The notes beneath the pieces are model-generated. The model saw only the letters and a program-made list of their open reading frames with translations. It searched no databases and was not told the DNA's origin. The translations under genes and the position numbers were made by a program. A stretch of DNA of 49,296 bases from an uncultured Shewanella sp. Lineage in GTDB: Bacteria; Pseudomonadota; Gammaproteobacteria; Enterobacterales; Shewanellaceae. Shown one piece after another: positions 36,176-44,370 of the stretch. Where the stretch lies: the NCBI RefSeq assembly GCF_947491715.1, contig NZ_CANLKR010000037.1:1-49296 (forward strand), in the 5' to 3' direction. How positions within the stretch are numbered: position 1 is the stretch's first letter; each line of letters starts with the position of its first letter.

Positions 36176-37383
36176 GCGAACGATTAGTTATCCGATTAGG
36201 CCAGACAGCTGAAGAAACGTGTTTCTGGCTCGTGTGGTCAGAACAAGAACAAGAGATAATCGCATCGGGACAGTTAAGCCATGTTGATGAATTATCGACC
36301 CTCACTGAGCGAGCCGGTCATAGACCTGTTGATATTTTAGTGCCAACGTCGACGATTACATTAACGTCGGTGGACTTACCCGAAGGTAATCAAAGGCAAG
36401 CGATTAAAGCGCTGCCTTTCATGTTAGAAGAAAATCTTGCTCAAGATGTTGATGAGTTACATTTTGTCGTTGGTAAAACTCAAGGTTCTCGTTTGCCTGT
36501 GGGCGTCGTTTCCCATGAGCAAATGCAATTATGGCTAGCTTGGCTTAGCGATGCGCAGTTATCGATACAGCGCATTGTTCCAGATTGTCTTGCGCTACCT
36601 TTAGAGGAGTGCCATTGGGCGGCAATGCAATTTGAAGAAGATTATTTATTAAGAACCGGTGAGAGCAGTGGGGTCGCCTTGTCAAAAGATTGGGTAGATA
36701 CCGCCTTGGTGCATTTGATTACACAGGATCATTTGGCAACAAACAATGAAGAAGAGATCACTGTAGCAGGTTATACAGAACTTGCTTTAGCCGGAACAGA
36801 GATCCGTCAGCAGCCACTGGAATTACCTATGCTGACATTGGCTAAAGGTTTAGCATCTGCACCTTTAGACTTGTTAACAGGCTTGTATAAACCTAAGCGT
36901 GAATATGCTAAGTATTTATCCCTTTGGGGAAATACAGCGATTTTGTTTGGTGTATTATTTGTGCTCGCATTAGTCAATAAAGGCTTAACTATTTATCAAA
37001 TGGATGCAAAGACACAAACACTGAAAGCGCAAACAGAAGCGATTTATAAGCAAGTCGTGCCAGGCAGTTCCCGTGTGGTGAATGTGAGGACTCAGATTGA
37101 TGGTTATTTAAGAGGCTTACAAGGAAATACGCGAGGCAACAGTCAATTCTTTTCTATGCTCGCAGGCATTGAAGGCGGTTTTTCTCAAGTGAAAGAATTA
37201 AAGCCGACCACTATGCGTTTTGATGGTGCGCGTAATGAGCTGAGAATGCAAGTGTCGGCCAAAAGTTATGGTCAAATTGAGAAGTTTAAAGACATAGTAT
37301 CGCGGTCTTATACCTTAGATGCTGGGGCGATGAACAGTACTGATTCTGCAGTGACGAGCACCCTAACAATAAAGGCGAAATAA
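36172..37383 (+). CDS. gspL: Type II secretion protein L
   Basis: GspL recruits the GspE ATPase to the membrane. The 403-residue product has an actin-like cytoplasmic domain (1-240), one membrane segment around residues 247-268 (LWGNTAILFGVLFVLALV) and a periplasmic ferredoxin-like domain. It starts with GTG in the GTGA overlap with the gspK stop, so translation is coupled. Confidence 0.95.
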   Translation: MSERLVIRLGQTAEETCFWLVWSEQEQEIIASGQLSHVDELSTLTERAGHRPVDILVPTSTITLTSVDLPEGNQRQAIKALPFMLEENLAQDVDELHFVVGKTQGSRLPVGVVSHEQMQLWLAWLSDAQLSIQRIVPDCLALPLEECHWAAMQFEEDYLLRTGESSGVALSKDWVDTALVHLITQDHLATNNEEEITVAGYTELALAGTEIRQQPLELPMLTLAKGLASAPLDLLTGLYKPKREYAKYLSLWGNTAILFGVLFVLALVNKGLTIYQMDAKTQTLKAQTEAIYKQVVPGSSRVVNVRTQIDGYLRGLQGNTRGNSQFFSMLAGIEGGFSQVKELKPTTMRFDGARNELRMQVSAKSYGQIEKFKDIVSRSYTLDAGAMNSTDSAVTSTLTIKAK

Positions 37384-37384
37384 C

Positions 37385-37861
37385 ATGGAAAACTTAAAAA
37401 CATGGTGGCGAGGATTAGTGTTGCGCGAGCAGCAAATGGTCGCGGCTTGTGCTGTTGTTTTAGTGGTCGGTTTTATTTATTGGGGAGTGTGGACACCCAT
37501 TGATAATGCTGAAATGAATGCTAAGAGAAATCTTACCGCTCAAGAGCAAACATTGAATTATGTTAAGCAAAAGGCCAATCTCATTGCAGGGCTTAAGAAG
37601 GCGGGTGGTAATGGCAAATTTAGAGGGAGCTTGAGTACGGTCGTGAATCAAACTGCGGCACAATACGAACTTGAGATCACACGGATGCAGCCCCAAGGTA
37701 ATAAAATTCAAGTTTGGATGAGTGATGTCCCTTTTGATTCCTTGCTAGATTATGTGAGCAATCTTGTTCAAGAAAAAGGTCTCTCGCTTGATAGCATCGA
37801 TATTGCGGCTGTCGATAAACCTGGTTATGTCTCTGTTCGTCGTATTCAGTTCTCTTTGTAA
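37385..37861 (+). CDS. gspM: Type II secretion protein M
   Basis: GspM is the partner of GspL in the inner-membrane platform. The 158-residue product has a short cytoplasmic N-terminus (WWRGLVLREQQM), one membrane segment (about residues 18-35) and a periplasmic ferredoxin-like domain. It begins one base after the gspL stop. Confidence 0.94.
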   Translation: MENLKTWWRGLVLREQQMVAACAVVLVVGFIYWGVWTPIDNAEMNAKRNLTAQEQTLNYVKQKANLIAGLKKAGGNGKFRGSLSTVVNQTAAQYELEITRMQPQGNKIQVWMSDVPFDSLLDYVSNLVQEKGLSLDSIDIAAVDKPGYVSVRRIQFSL

Positions 37862-37870
37862 GGTGTTAAT

Positions 37871-38632
37871 GTGAGTTTAACGAAGAAAATAATTATTGGC
37901 CTATTCATTTACCTTATTTTTCTAGTGGCGACGCTTCCTGCTAATTTTGCAATGAGATTTGTCGCTTTGCCTAGTGGGTTATCAATTGGTGACGTGTCTG
38001 GTAGCGTGTGGCAGGGAAGCATTGATAGTGTGACTTTTGAAGGTCGTCCGCTGGATACATTAAAATGGGACTTAAGTCCATGGCGCTTGTTTTTGGGCCA
38101 AGTTCAAGTTGATTTTAGCCTTGGTGAGCGTAACACTCCAATTAATGCTAGGGGATTACTACGCGCGTCTTTTTCTGGTTTATACGTTGAAGCATTTCGA
38201 TTTGAGGCGCCTATTCCTATACTATTAGGGCAAAAGGTATTGCCTTTTAGAACTAAAATAGATGGCGATATGAGTGTCTTTCTCAATGAGTTCGACTCTG
38301 GAGAAGCTTGGTGTGAGACTTTATCGGGAACAGCGATTATTAATCAAGCTAAAGTGAATAATCAATTTGGTGATTATCCTTTAGGGGACATTTCCTTTGC
38401 GTTAAGCTGCGTTAATGGTGATATTGAATTTAAAACCGACGAGAAAATGAATCGTCTTGGTTTAGTCGGGACCTTATTGTTGCAAGATAAAAATCGTGTT
38501 GCCATAGACGCTAAAATGAAAGAAACAGCCGATCAACCAGCCGATCTTAAAAAGATGCTAAGTCAGTTTGGGGCTAAAGACAGTCAGGGTTATTACACGT
38601 TGAATTATAAAGGGGCCATTCCCGGATTGTAG
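37871..38632 (+). CDS. gspN: Type II secretion protein N
   Basis: GspN is an accessory type II secretion protein, not present in all systems. The 253-residue product has an N-terminal membrane anchor (about residues 5-25) and a beta-rich periplasmic part with WQGSIDSV and LKWDLSPW, typical of the family. It starts with GTG behind AAGGTG and is the last gene of the operon. Confidence 0.92.
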   Translation: MSLTKKIIIGLFIYLIFLVATLPANFAMRFVALPSGLSIGDVSGSVWQGSIDSVTFEGRPLDTLKWDLSPWRLFLGQVQVDFSLGERNTPINARGLLRASFSGLYVEAFRFEAPIPILLGQKVLPFRTKIDGDMSVFLNEFDSGEAWCETLSGTAIINQAKVNNQFGDYPLGDISFALSCVNGDIEFKTDEKMNRLGLVGTLLLQDKNRVAIDAKMKETADQPADLKKMLSQFGAKDSQGYYTLNYKGAIPGL

Positions 38633-38743
38633 GTATTATATTTTCTATTCCGAAATTATATAATGATGTTAACTCCCGGATTGTAGAGATCCTAATGATT
38701 CAGCGGTTCTAACAATATTGTTATTTTTGACCATTAAATGATT

Positions 38744-38779
38744 AACGCCCACTGATTAACTTTATCAGTGGGCGTTTTT
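38744..38779 (+). terminator. Strong terminator of the gsp operon
   Basis: AACGCCCACTGAT (38744-38756) pairs perfectly with ATCAGTGGGCGTT (38764-38776) around a 7-base loop and is followed by a T run. It lies about 110 bases after gspN. Confidence 0.93.
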
Positions 38780-38870
38780 GTTGTTTGATGAATTCCCTGA
38801 ATATTTTGTCTAAAATTAAAGTTGTGGTTCAACTAGGTCGTAGTAAGATGATGTTCATAGAGGATAGATT

Positions 38871-38894
38871 ATGAGCATGAAGCCAAATGAATAA
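38871..38894 (+). CDS. 7-codon ORF overlapping the nudE start
   Basis: ATG at 38871, behind a well-placed GAGG, opens a frame of seven codons that stops at TAA 38892-38894, overlapping the nudE ATG at 38887 in another frame. The best ribosome site in the leader therefore belongs to this minicistron. It may couple ribosomes to nudE, or mark a one-base change in a formerly longer nudE. Confidence 0.35.
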   Translation: MSMKPNE

Positions 38895-39441
38895 AAAACA
38901 GGTGAAACCCACAATATTGGATACTCACACGGTTGCAAAGAGCCGCTTGTTTCATATTGAGCAAGTGGATCTTCAGTTCTCAAATGCAGAATGCCGACAG
39001 TATGAAAGAATGAAAGGCAAAGGTCGAGGGGCTGTCATGGTGGTGCCAGTGCTGAATAATCGACAATTGTTATTGGGTCGTGAGTATGCCGTGGGCACTG
39101 ACAGTTATGAATTGGGTTTTTCAAAAGGCTTGATTGATCCCGGTGAGAGTGCCATTGAAGCGGCTAATAGAGAGCTACAGGAAGAAATTGGTTATGGAGC
39201 TAAAAAACTGACCCATTTGATGGAGCTAAGCTTGGCACCCAGTTATTTTTCTAGCAAAATGCAAATATTTCTCGCTGAAGACTTATATGAGAACAAATTA
39301 GAAGGGGATGAACCTGAGCCTATTGAGTTAGTAACATGGCCACTTGAACATTGGCAAGATTTACTCCTTGAGAATGACTTTTCTGAATCGCGTAGTGTTT
39401 GCGCCTTGTTTTTAGCGCAAAAGCATCTCAAGCTTAAGTAG
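38887..39441 (+). CDS. nudE: ADP compounds hydrolase (Nudix)
   Basis: NudE hydrolyses ADP-ribose, NADH and diadenosine polyphosphates. The complete Nudix box G81-x5-E87-x7-R95-E-L-Q-E-E-I-G is present. The 184-residue length fits the family. The ATG at 38887 has no good ribosome site of its own; the GAGG upstream is placed for the ATG at 38871, whose frame ends after seven codons. Removing one A in CCAAATG would join that start to this frame. It precedes cysQ, the same order as in related gammaproteobacteria. Confidence 0.93.
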   Translation: MNKKQVKPTILDTHTVAKSRLFHIEQVDLQFSNAECRQYERMKGKGRGAVMVVPVLNNRQLLLGREYAVGTDSYELGFSKGLIDPGESAIEAANRELQEEIGYGAKKLTHLMELSLAPSYFSSKMQIFLAEDLYENKLEGDEPEPIELVTWPLEHWQDLLLENDFSESRSVCALFLAQKHLKLK

Positions 39442-39509
39442 ACTATTCATGACGCTTATTTACTTTTAATCTATGCCGTTTTTAACATTGTGGGCTGTTG
39501 GAGTCGTAT

Positions 39510-40319
39510 ATGAAGCCAGAACATTATATTGAACAAGTTATCGATATAGCAAAGGATGCTGGAGAAACCATCAGGGATATTTATCAGCGAGGGACATTTC
39601 AGCGTGAAATGAAGTCAGATAATACCCCTGTGACTTCTGCAGATTTGGCGGCGCATAATATTATTACTTCGGCTTTGATGATATTGACTCCCGACATTCC
39701 TATTCTATCGGAAGAAGATGCCGATATTCCCCTTGAGAAGCGAGAGCAATGGCAGCGTTATTGGTTGGTGGATCCGCTCGACGGCACGGGAGAGTTTATT
39801 GCGGGCAGTGGCGATTTCTCTGTGATTATTGCTTTGGTTGAACATAATCGGCCTATTATGGGGGTTGTTTATGTGCCAATGACGGAAGTCTGTTATTACG
39901 CGATTGCAGGTCTAGGTGCGTATAAACGTCATGGCTCAGCCGAGCTGAGGATCCACAGTCGATTTATTGAAAATGATGATCCCTCTTTGCGTTTAGCGGT
40001 GAGTCGACGTCAAGATCCACAATCAGTTATCAAGTTATTTCATCAACATAAGCATTGCGAGCTTGTGACCTTAGGAGGGGCGGCATTAAAGAGTTGTTTG
40101 GTTGCAGAAGGCAGAGCAGATTGCTATGTGCGTATTGGCCCTACAGGTGAATGGGATACTGGAGCGGCTCAAATTATTATAGAAGAGGCTGGTGGAGAGG
40201 TAATGGATCTAGAATTGCAACCTTTGTCCTATAATGAACGTGAGAGTTTAGAAAACCCTAATTTTATTGTGGTGGGTGCACCTCATTTAGAGTGGGATAA
40301 GATTTTAATTGGTGAGTAA
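39510..40319 (+). CDS. cysQ: 3'(2'),5'-bisphosphate nucleotidase
   Basis: CysQ degrades 3'-phosphoadenosine 5'-phosphate, the by-product of sulfate assimilation, and so links functionally to cysDN at the left of the window. The 269-residue product is of the inositol-monophosphatase family, with SEED, the metal motif DPLDGTGEF (from residue 88) and EWDTGAAQII. The ATG at 39510 lies 7 bases after TTGGAG; a TTG at 39498 is less likely. Confidence 0.95.
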   Translation: MKPEHYIEQVIDIAKDAGETIRDIYQRGTFQREMKSDNTPVTSADLAAHNIITSALMILTPDIPILSEEDADIPLEKREQWQRYWLVDPLDGTGEFIAGSGDFSVIIALVEHNRPIMGVVYVPMTEVCYYAIAGLGAYKRHGSAELRIHSRFIENDDPSLRLAVSRRQDPQSVIKLFHQHKHCELVTLGGAALKSCLVAEGRADCYVRIGPTGEWDTGAAQIIIEEAGGEVMDLELQPLSYNERESLENPNFIVVGAPHLEWDKILIGE

Positions 40320-40441
40320 CGTTTTGCCAATTTAAGCATTTCACTTTTTGGCAGTATGTTGGGTGTTGTTTTTGGTATGAATTAGCGTAATACATTGCAC
40401 TGAGGCTGGTCGTATTGAGCCTTACATTAAGGAATATCAAT

Positions 40442-42145
40442 ATGATCGTTACTCGCCGTTTTTTACCTTATTTTGTGACGCAATGCTTGGGTGCGTTAAA
40501 TGACAATTTATTCAAGAATATTCTTCTGCTGATGGTGACATACTCCCAAGTTAATAGTTTACCTATCAGTGTCAATTTATTTGTTAATTTAGCCGCAGGG
40601 CTATTTATTCTGCCATTTCTATTGTTCTCTGCCCATGCAGGCTTGATTGCCGATCATATTGATAAAGCGTTATTGATCCGCAGGTTGAAGTTATTAGAAA
40701 TTGTTATTATGGCTTGTGCTATGGTAGCTATCTTAACGCATAGTTATTTAATTATGCTGTTATTACTGTTTTTAACGGGAATACAATCAGCTTATTTTGG
40801 TCCAGTTAAGTATTCTATTTTACCTCGTGCTTTATATGAGCATGAACTTATTCGAGGCAATGCTTGGGTTGAGCTAGGAACTTTTATTGCTATTTTGATT
40901 GGCACCCTCAGCGCTGGATTGATTGTTGATTTTGATCCTCAAGGGCGACTGTCGGCTCTTTTAGTGTTTTCATTGGCGATCATTGGTTATGCTGCCAGTG
41001 TCATGATCCCTTCAGTTCCTTCTCTGTCTGCCCATCAAAAGGTAAAGTTTGCGCCTTTCTCGGGTGGTTGGAAAATGATTAAGGATGTAAAAAAGCAACC
41101 CGCAATTTGGGCATGTGTCATTGTGATCAGTTGGTTTTGGTTTTTAGGGGCGACTTATCTCACTCAGTTCCCCAATTTTTCTAAAGTGCATTTACAAGGT
41201 GATGCGACAGTTGTTTCTTTACTTTTGCTCTTGTTTTCGATGGGAATTGGTATAGGTTCTCTCATTTGTGGACGACTTTCATTTGGACAGGTTGAGCTGG
41301 GAGTGGCTTTATTGGGGTTAATCGGTTTAGCGGTATTTGGATTCGACTTACCTTTGGCTGTGACGCTGCTTGAAGTCCATTCTGGAACGGTTTACAGTGC
41401 GATTACGTTTATTACTGGAGGAGATCATTATAGGATCATATTTGATTTGTTCATGATTGGTGTGAGTGGTGGATTGTTTATTGTGCCTCTATATGCTTTT
41501 ATTCAAGTCAAATCCGAAGATGGGCATTGTGCTCAAGCGATAGCGGTCAATAATATTGCTAATGCCGTGTTTATGATTGCTTCCGCTGTGTTGTCTATGA
41601 TTTTGCTAGGCACATTTTCTTGGAGTATTTTACAACTGTTTACTCTGTTGTCAGCGCTTAATTTACTGGTTTTAATTTATCTCATTTGGGCTTTTCCCAG
41701 CTTTATTTTTGCTTGTATCAGTTATGTGTTCCGGCATATTTTCTTGCGAGTAAAAGTTGAAGGGATCGAAAAGTTAGTGGGTGGGGGAGCGGTATTACTA
41801 ATAAACCGTGAATTATCGACGCTAGAGCGTGTGATATTACAGGGGATGAGCGGTAGAAAGATGTTTTTTGTGAGTGATAATCATAAAAATGAAAAGGGTT
41901 TCAAAGCTTGGTTGTCACAGCATCTACATTATATTGTGATCTCTGATGCATTAGAGTCTACACAGCCATCTATTGATGGATTATTAATGAAAGATTTGGA
42001 TGCTGGAAATTGGGTTGTGATCCAAGATGTCGAATTTCACGTTCTCTTTTCTGATATGAAAATTCAGCCACCAAAATTAACAGTAACCCTCAATGCAAAT
42101 GACGTTATGTCTTTTCGGAGTAAAGTCAACCTTGCTATTGCTTAG
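40442..42145 (+). CDS. LplT/Aas-like MFS protein with degenerate acyltransferase domain
   Basis: Residues 1 to about 400 form a twelve-helix MFS domain opening with TRRFLPYFVTQCLGALNDNLFKN, as in the lysophospholipid transporter LplT and Aas fusion proteins. Residues about 436-567 resemble a PlsC acyltransferase (LRVKVEGIEKLVGGGAVLLI), but the catalytic NHxSxxD is replaced by NRELSTLE, so acyl transfer is unlikely. The acyl-ACP synthetase domain of full Aas is absent; the gene ends against selU on the other strand with the two stop codons overlapping. The ATG at 40442 follows AAGG; an upstream TTG at 40415 is unlikely. Probably lysophospholipid flipping across the inner membrane, by family. 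Confidence 0.8.
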   Translation: MIVTRRFLPYFVTQCLGALNDNLFKNILLLMVTYSQVNSLPISVNLFVNLAAGLFILPFLLFSAHAGLIADHIDKALLIRRLKLLEIVIMACAMVAILTHSYLIMLLLLFLTGIQSAYFGPVKYSILPRALYEHELIRGNAWVELGTFIAILIGTLSAGLIVDFDPQGRLSALLVFSLAIIGYAASVMIPSVPSLSAHQKVKFAPFSGGWKMIKDVKKQPAIWACVIVISWFWFLGATYLTQFPNFSKVHLQGDATVVSLLLLLFSMGIGIGSLICGRLSFGQVELGVALLGLIGLAVFGFDLPLAVTLLEVHSGTVYSAITFITGGDHYRIIFDLFMIGVSGGLFIVPLYAFIQVKSEDGHCAQAIAVNNIANAVFMIASAVLSMILLGTFSWSILQLFTLLSALNLLVLIYLIWAFPSFIFACISYVFRHIFLRVKVEGIEKLVGGGAVLLINRELSTLERVILQGMSGRKMFFVSDNHKNEKGFKAWLSQHLHYIVISDALESTQPSIDGLLMKDLDAGNWVVIQDVEFHVLFSDMKIQPPKLTVTLNANDVMSFRSKVNLAIA

Positions 42146-43242
42146 GCTTTAGTGTTTAGCCATTGATTAATAGAGAAAATATCGCCTTTGAAAACAATGT
42201 TACTCTGCTTTTTATTGAGCTGATATTGATACATAGGATCATAATAATTCTTGAGTAATTTGGTTATCCATATTCGATGTTCATCACAGTCACGATTATT
42301 TTCATATTGGTGGCAAGCGACGTTTAAATGATGTTGCAATTCATCATGCAGTTTTCCGCCCAAACGCTTTTTGATTTGCATCAGTCCTTGTGTTAAATAT
42401 TCTTGCCAAGTCCTTTGTCCTTCGTCGATACCTAGCTGGGCGATAAAACCTTGACGCATGCTAATAATATAATCGTTAAGGATCCTTGAAACACGGTTTT
42501 CCATTGTTTCTTCCAGTACGATAATATCGGCGGCTTGCATTTTTTGGTAGAAGGTTCTGGGGATTGCTGCTCGCCCTATAAGGTAACTTTCGTCTTCAAT
42601 TAATAAGCAGCGGGTGTTCTTGACTTGTAATTTGAGCAGTTTAATAGCCAGTGTGTTCTCAAAATTAATTTGGCTGGGTTGAGGTTCAAAGCACTGCCCA
42701 AAACTGGATCCTCTATGCTTGGCAATGGCCTCGAGATCAATACTATTATCCCATTTTGATAATAACTCGGTTTTACCGCTGCCAGTTGAACCGCTAATAA
42801 CAATCAAAGATTGTGAGTGGCAGGCATTATCAATAGATTGGATTAAAAAGTGCCTCATGGCTTTATAACCTCCCTCAATGAAAGGAACCGTATAGCCTGC
42901 TTCTTTAAGCCATTGCTGAGCAATTTGTGAACGCAATCCGCCTCTAAAACAGTAGAGATAGGCATGAGGCTGCTGTATGAGGTATTGGAGCCATTGATTG
43001 ATGCGCTGTTGTTTTGTTTTTCCTTTTATGAGCGAATAACCTAAATTGATCGCGGCAGTTTGCCCGTATTGTTTGTAACAGGTACCAATCAGAGTGCGTT
43101 CATTGTCGTGAAGTAGATAATGATTATGGCTGTGTGGAAAGGCCCCTTTTCTATATTCTACAGGGGCTCTAACATCAATAAGAGGATGATCATTAATAAA
43201 AATGGATGAGTAACTAGAAGGCGAAATGGTGTCTTCTGACAT
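42142..43242 (-). CDS. selU: tRNA 2-selenouridine synthase
   Basis: SelU (YbbB/MnmH) replaces sulfur by selenium in 2-thiouridine at the wobble position of tRNAs for Lys, Glu and Gln. It has an N-terminal rhodanese domain with catalytic Cys98 (YCFRGG) and a P-loop GSTGSGKT at 151-158. The start at 43242 gives 366 residues, matching the family; upstream in-frame sequence overlaps selD and is spurious. TAATG joins the selD stop and this start with one shared base, so translation is coupled. Confidence 0.95.
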   Translation of the reverse strand: MSEDTISPSSYSSIFINDHPLIDVRAPVEYRKGAFPHSHNHYLLHDNERTLIGTCYKQYGQTAAINLGYSLIKGKTKQQRINQWLQYLIQQPHAYLYCFRGGLRSQIAQQWLKEAGYTVPFIEGGYKAMRHFLIQSIDNACHSQSLIVISGSTGSGKTELLSKWDNSIDLEAIAKHRGSSFGQCFEPQPSQINFENTLAIKLLKLQVKNTRCLLIEDESYLIGRAAIPRTFYQKMQAADIIVLEETMENRVSRILNDYIISMRQGFIAQLGIDEGQRTWQEYLTQGLMQIKKRLGGKLHDELQHHLNVACHQYENNRDCDEHRIWITKLLKNYYDPMYQYQLNKKQSNIVFKGDIFSINQWLNTKA

Positions 43243-44282
43243 TAGCGTAAATTGATTGTATGCGAGCTGGGTTTGGCATGAAGCTGGCCAATATAATAAA
43301 GGGGCTGTCGCTGACTCTCGCTTAGGTGCAATAAAGCTTGCTCTGCGCTTGAATTGACAGATACAAGGAGTCCACCGCTGGTTTGTGGATCGCACAGTAT
43401 TGCTTTTTGCTCATGAGTGAGTGAGGGTAAATTCGCTTGATAGCTTTCGTAATTTCGATGTGTACCGCCCGGAATACAGTTCATTTTAATATACTCCTCG
43501 ATACGGGGGAGCAGTGGCAGTGATGCGATATTTATGTCTGCATTAAGATTTGATCCTTGACACATCTCAAGTAAATGGCCAGCAAGCCCAAACCCAGTGA
43601 CATCTGTCATGGCAGTGACCCCATCTATTTTTGCAATAAGAGGACCGATGTTATTGAGCTGACACATGGCATTAATCGCAATATGGTTATCTGCATGTTC
43701 AAGCTTTTGTTGTTTTTGAGCTGTGGTTAATACCCCTATACCGAGAGGTTTCGTCAGGTAGAGTTTATCACCAGCTTGGGCAGTATTATTCTTTTTAAGT
43801 TTATCCAGCGCCACTTGTCCTGTTACTGCTAATCCAAAAATAGGCTCAGGTGAATCTATGCTGTGCCCGCCAGCAAGCATGATATTGGCATCGTGGCAGG
43901 CTTGACGTCCTCCATCGATAACTTGTTGTGCGATTTCAGCGGAAAGTTGATTAATGGGCCACCCTAAAATAGCGATTGCCATAATAGGTTGACCTCCCAT
44001 AGCATAGATATCACTAATAGCATTGGTCGCGGCAATTCTGCCAAAGGTAAAAGGATCGTCAACTATTGGCATAAAAAAATCGGTAGTGCTAATGATGCCT
44101 GTGGTGTTGTTTAATTGATAGACTGCGGCATCATCTCGACTTTGATTACCGACAATGATATTTGAATCGTTAAATGTGGGAAGTGTTGAAGCAAGAATGG
44201 TACTTAATACTGAAGGCGATATTTTGCAGCCACAGCCTGCACCATGACTATATTGGGTTAATTTTATTGCTGCATCCTGCAT
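43242..44282 (-). CDS. selD: Selenophosphate synthetase (selenide, water dikinase)
   Basis: SelD makes selenophosphate from selenide and ATP, the selenium donor for SelU and for selenocysteine. The N-terminus GAGCGCK places Cys17, Cys19 and Lys20 exactly as in E. coli; the active-site position is Cys and not selenocysteine. 346 residues, full length. The AAGG ribosome site sits 7 bases before the ATG but inside a 13-bp stem. No selA, selB or selC is in the window. Confidence 0.96.
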   Translation of the reverse strand: MQDAAIKLTQYSHGAGCGCKISPSVLSTILASTLPTFNDSNIIVGNQSRDDAAVYQLNNTTGIISTTDFFMPIVDDPFTFGRIAATNAISDIYAMGGQPIMAIAILGWPINQLSAEIAQQVIDGGRQACHDANIMLAGGHSIDSPEPIFGLAVTGQVALDKLKKNNTAQAGDKLYLTKPLGIGVLTTAQKQQKLEHADNHIAINAMCQLNNIGPLIAKIDGVTAMTDVTGFGLAGHLLEMCQGSNLNADINIASLPLLPRIEEYIKMNCIPGGTHRNYESYQANLPSLTHEQKAILCDPQTSGGLLVSVNSSAEQALLHLSESQRQPLYYIGQLHAKPSSHTINLR

Positions 44283-44284
44283 GG

Positions 44285-44331
44285 TTTCGCCTTATATAAA
44301 TAATCATTAAGGATTATCATATAAGGCGAAA
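44285..44331 (-). promoter_or_regulatory. Stem-loop that sequesters the selD ribosome binding site
   Basis: On the plus strand TTTCGCCTTATAT (44285-44297) is the exact reverse complement of ATATAAGGCGAAA (44319-44331). Inside, ATAATC and GATTAT (44300-44305, 44312-44317) pair again. In the minus-strand mRNA the 3' arm contains AAGG, the only ribosome site for selD, and ends two bases before the ATG. No T-run follows on the minus strand, so it does not look like a terminator for the upstream desaturase gene. Confidence 0.8.
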
Positions 44332-44370
44332 GCAAGTTTTAATATTAGCCAGAGGCACTAATCATTGATT

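Noticed and set aside
43243..43395. N-terminal extension of SelU
   Set aside because: It overlaps the conserved SelD C-terminus in another frame and SelU has its normal length from 43242.
43242..44282. Selenocysteine-containing SelD
   Set aside because: The active-site position reads as a Cys codon (Cys17) and the frame has no internal TGA.
44285..44331. Intrinsic terminator for the desaturase gene
   Set aside because: On the minus strand the stem is followed by CC and the selD ATG, with no T-run, so a translation-control role fits better.
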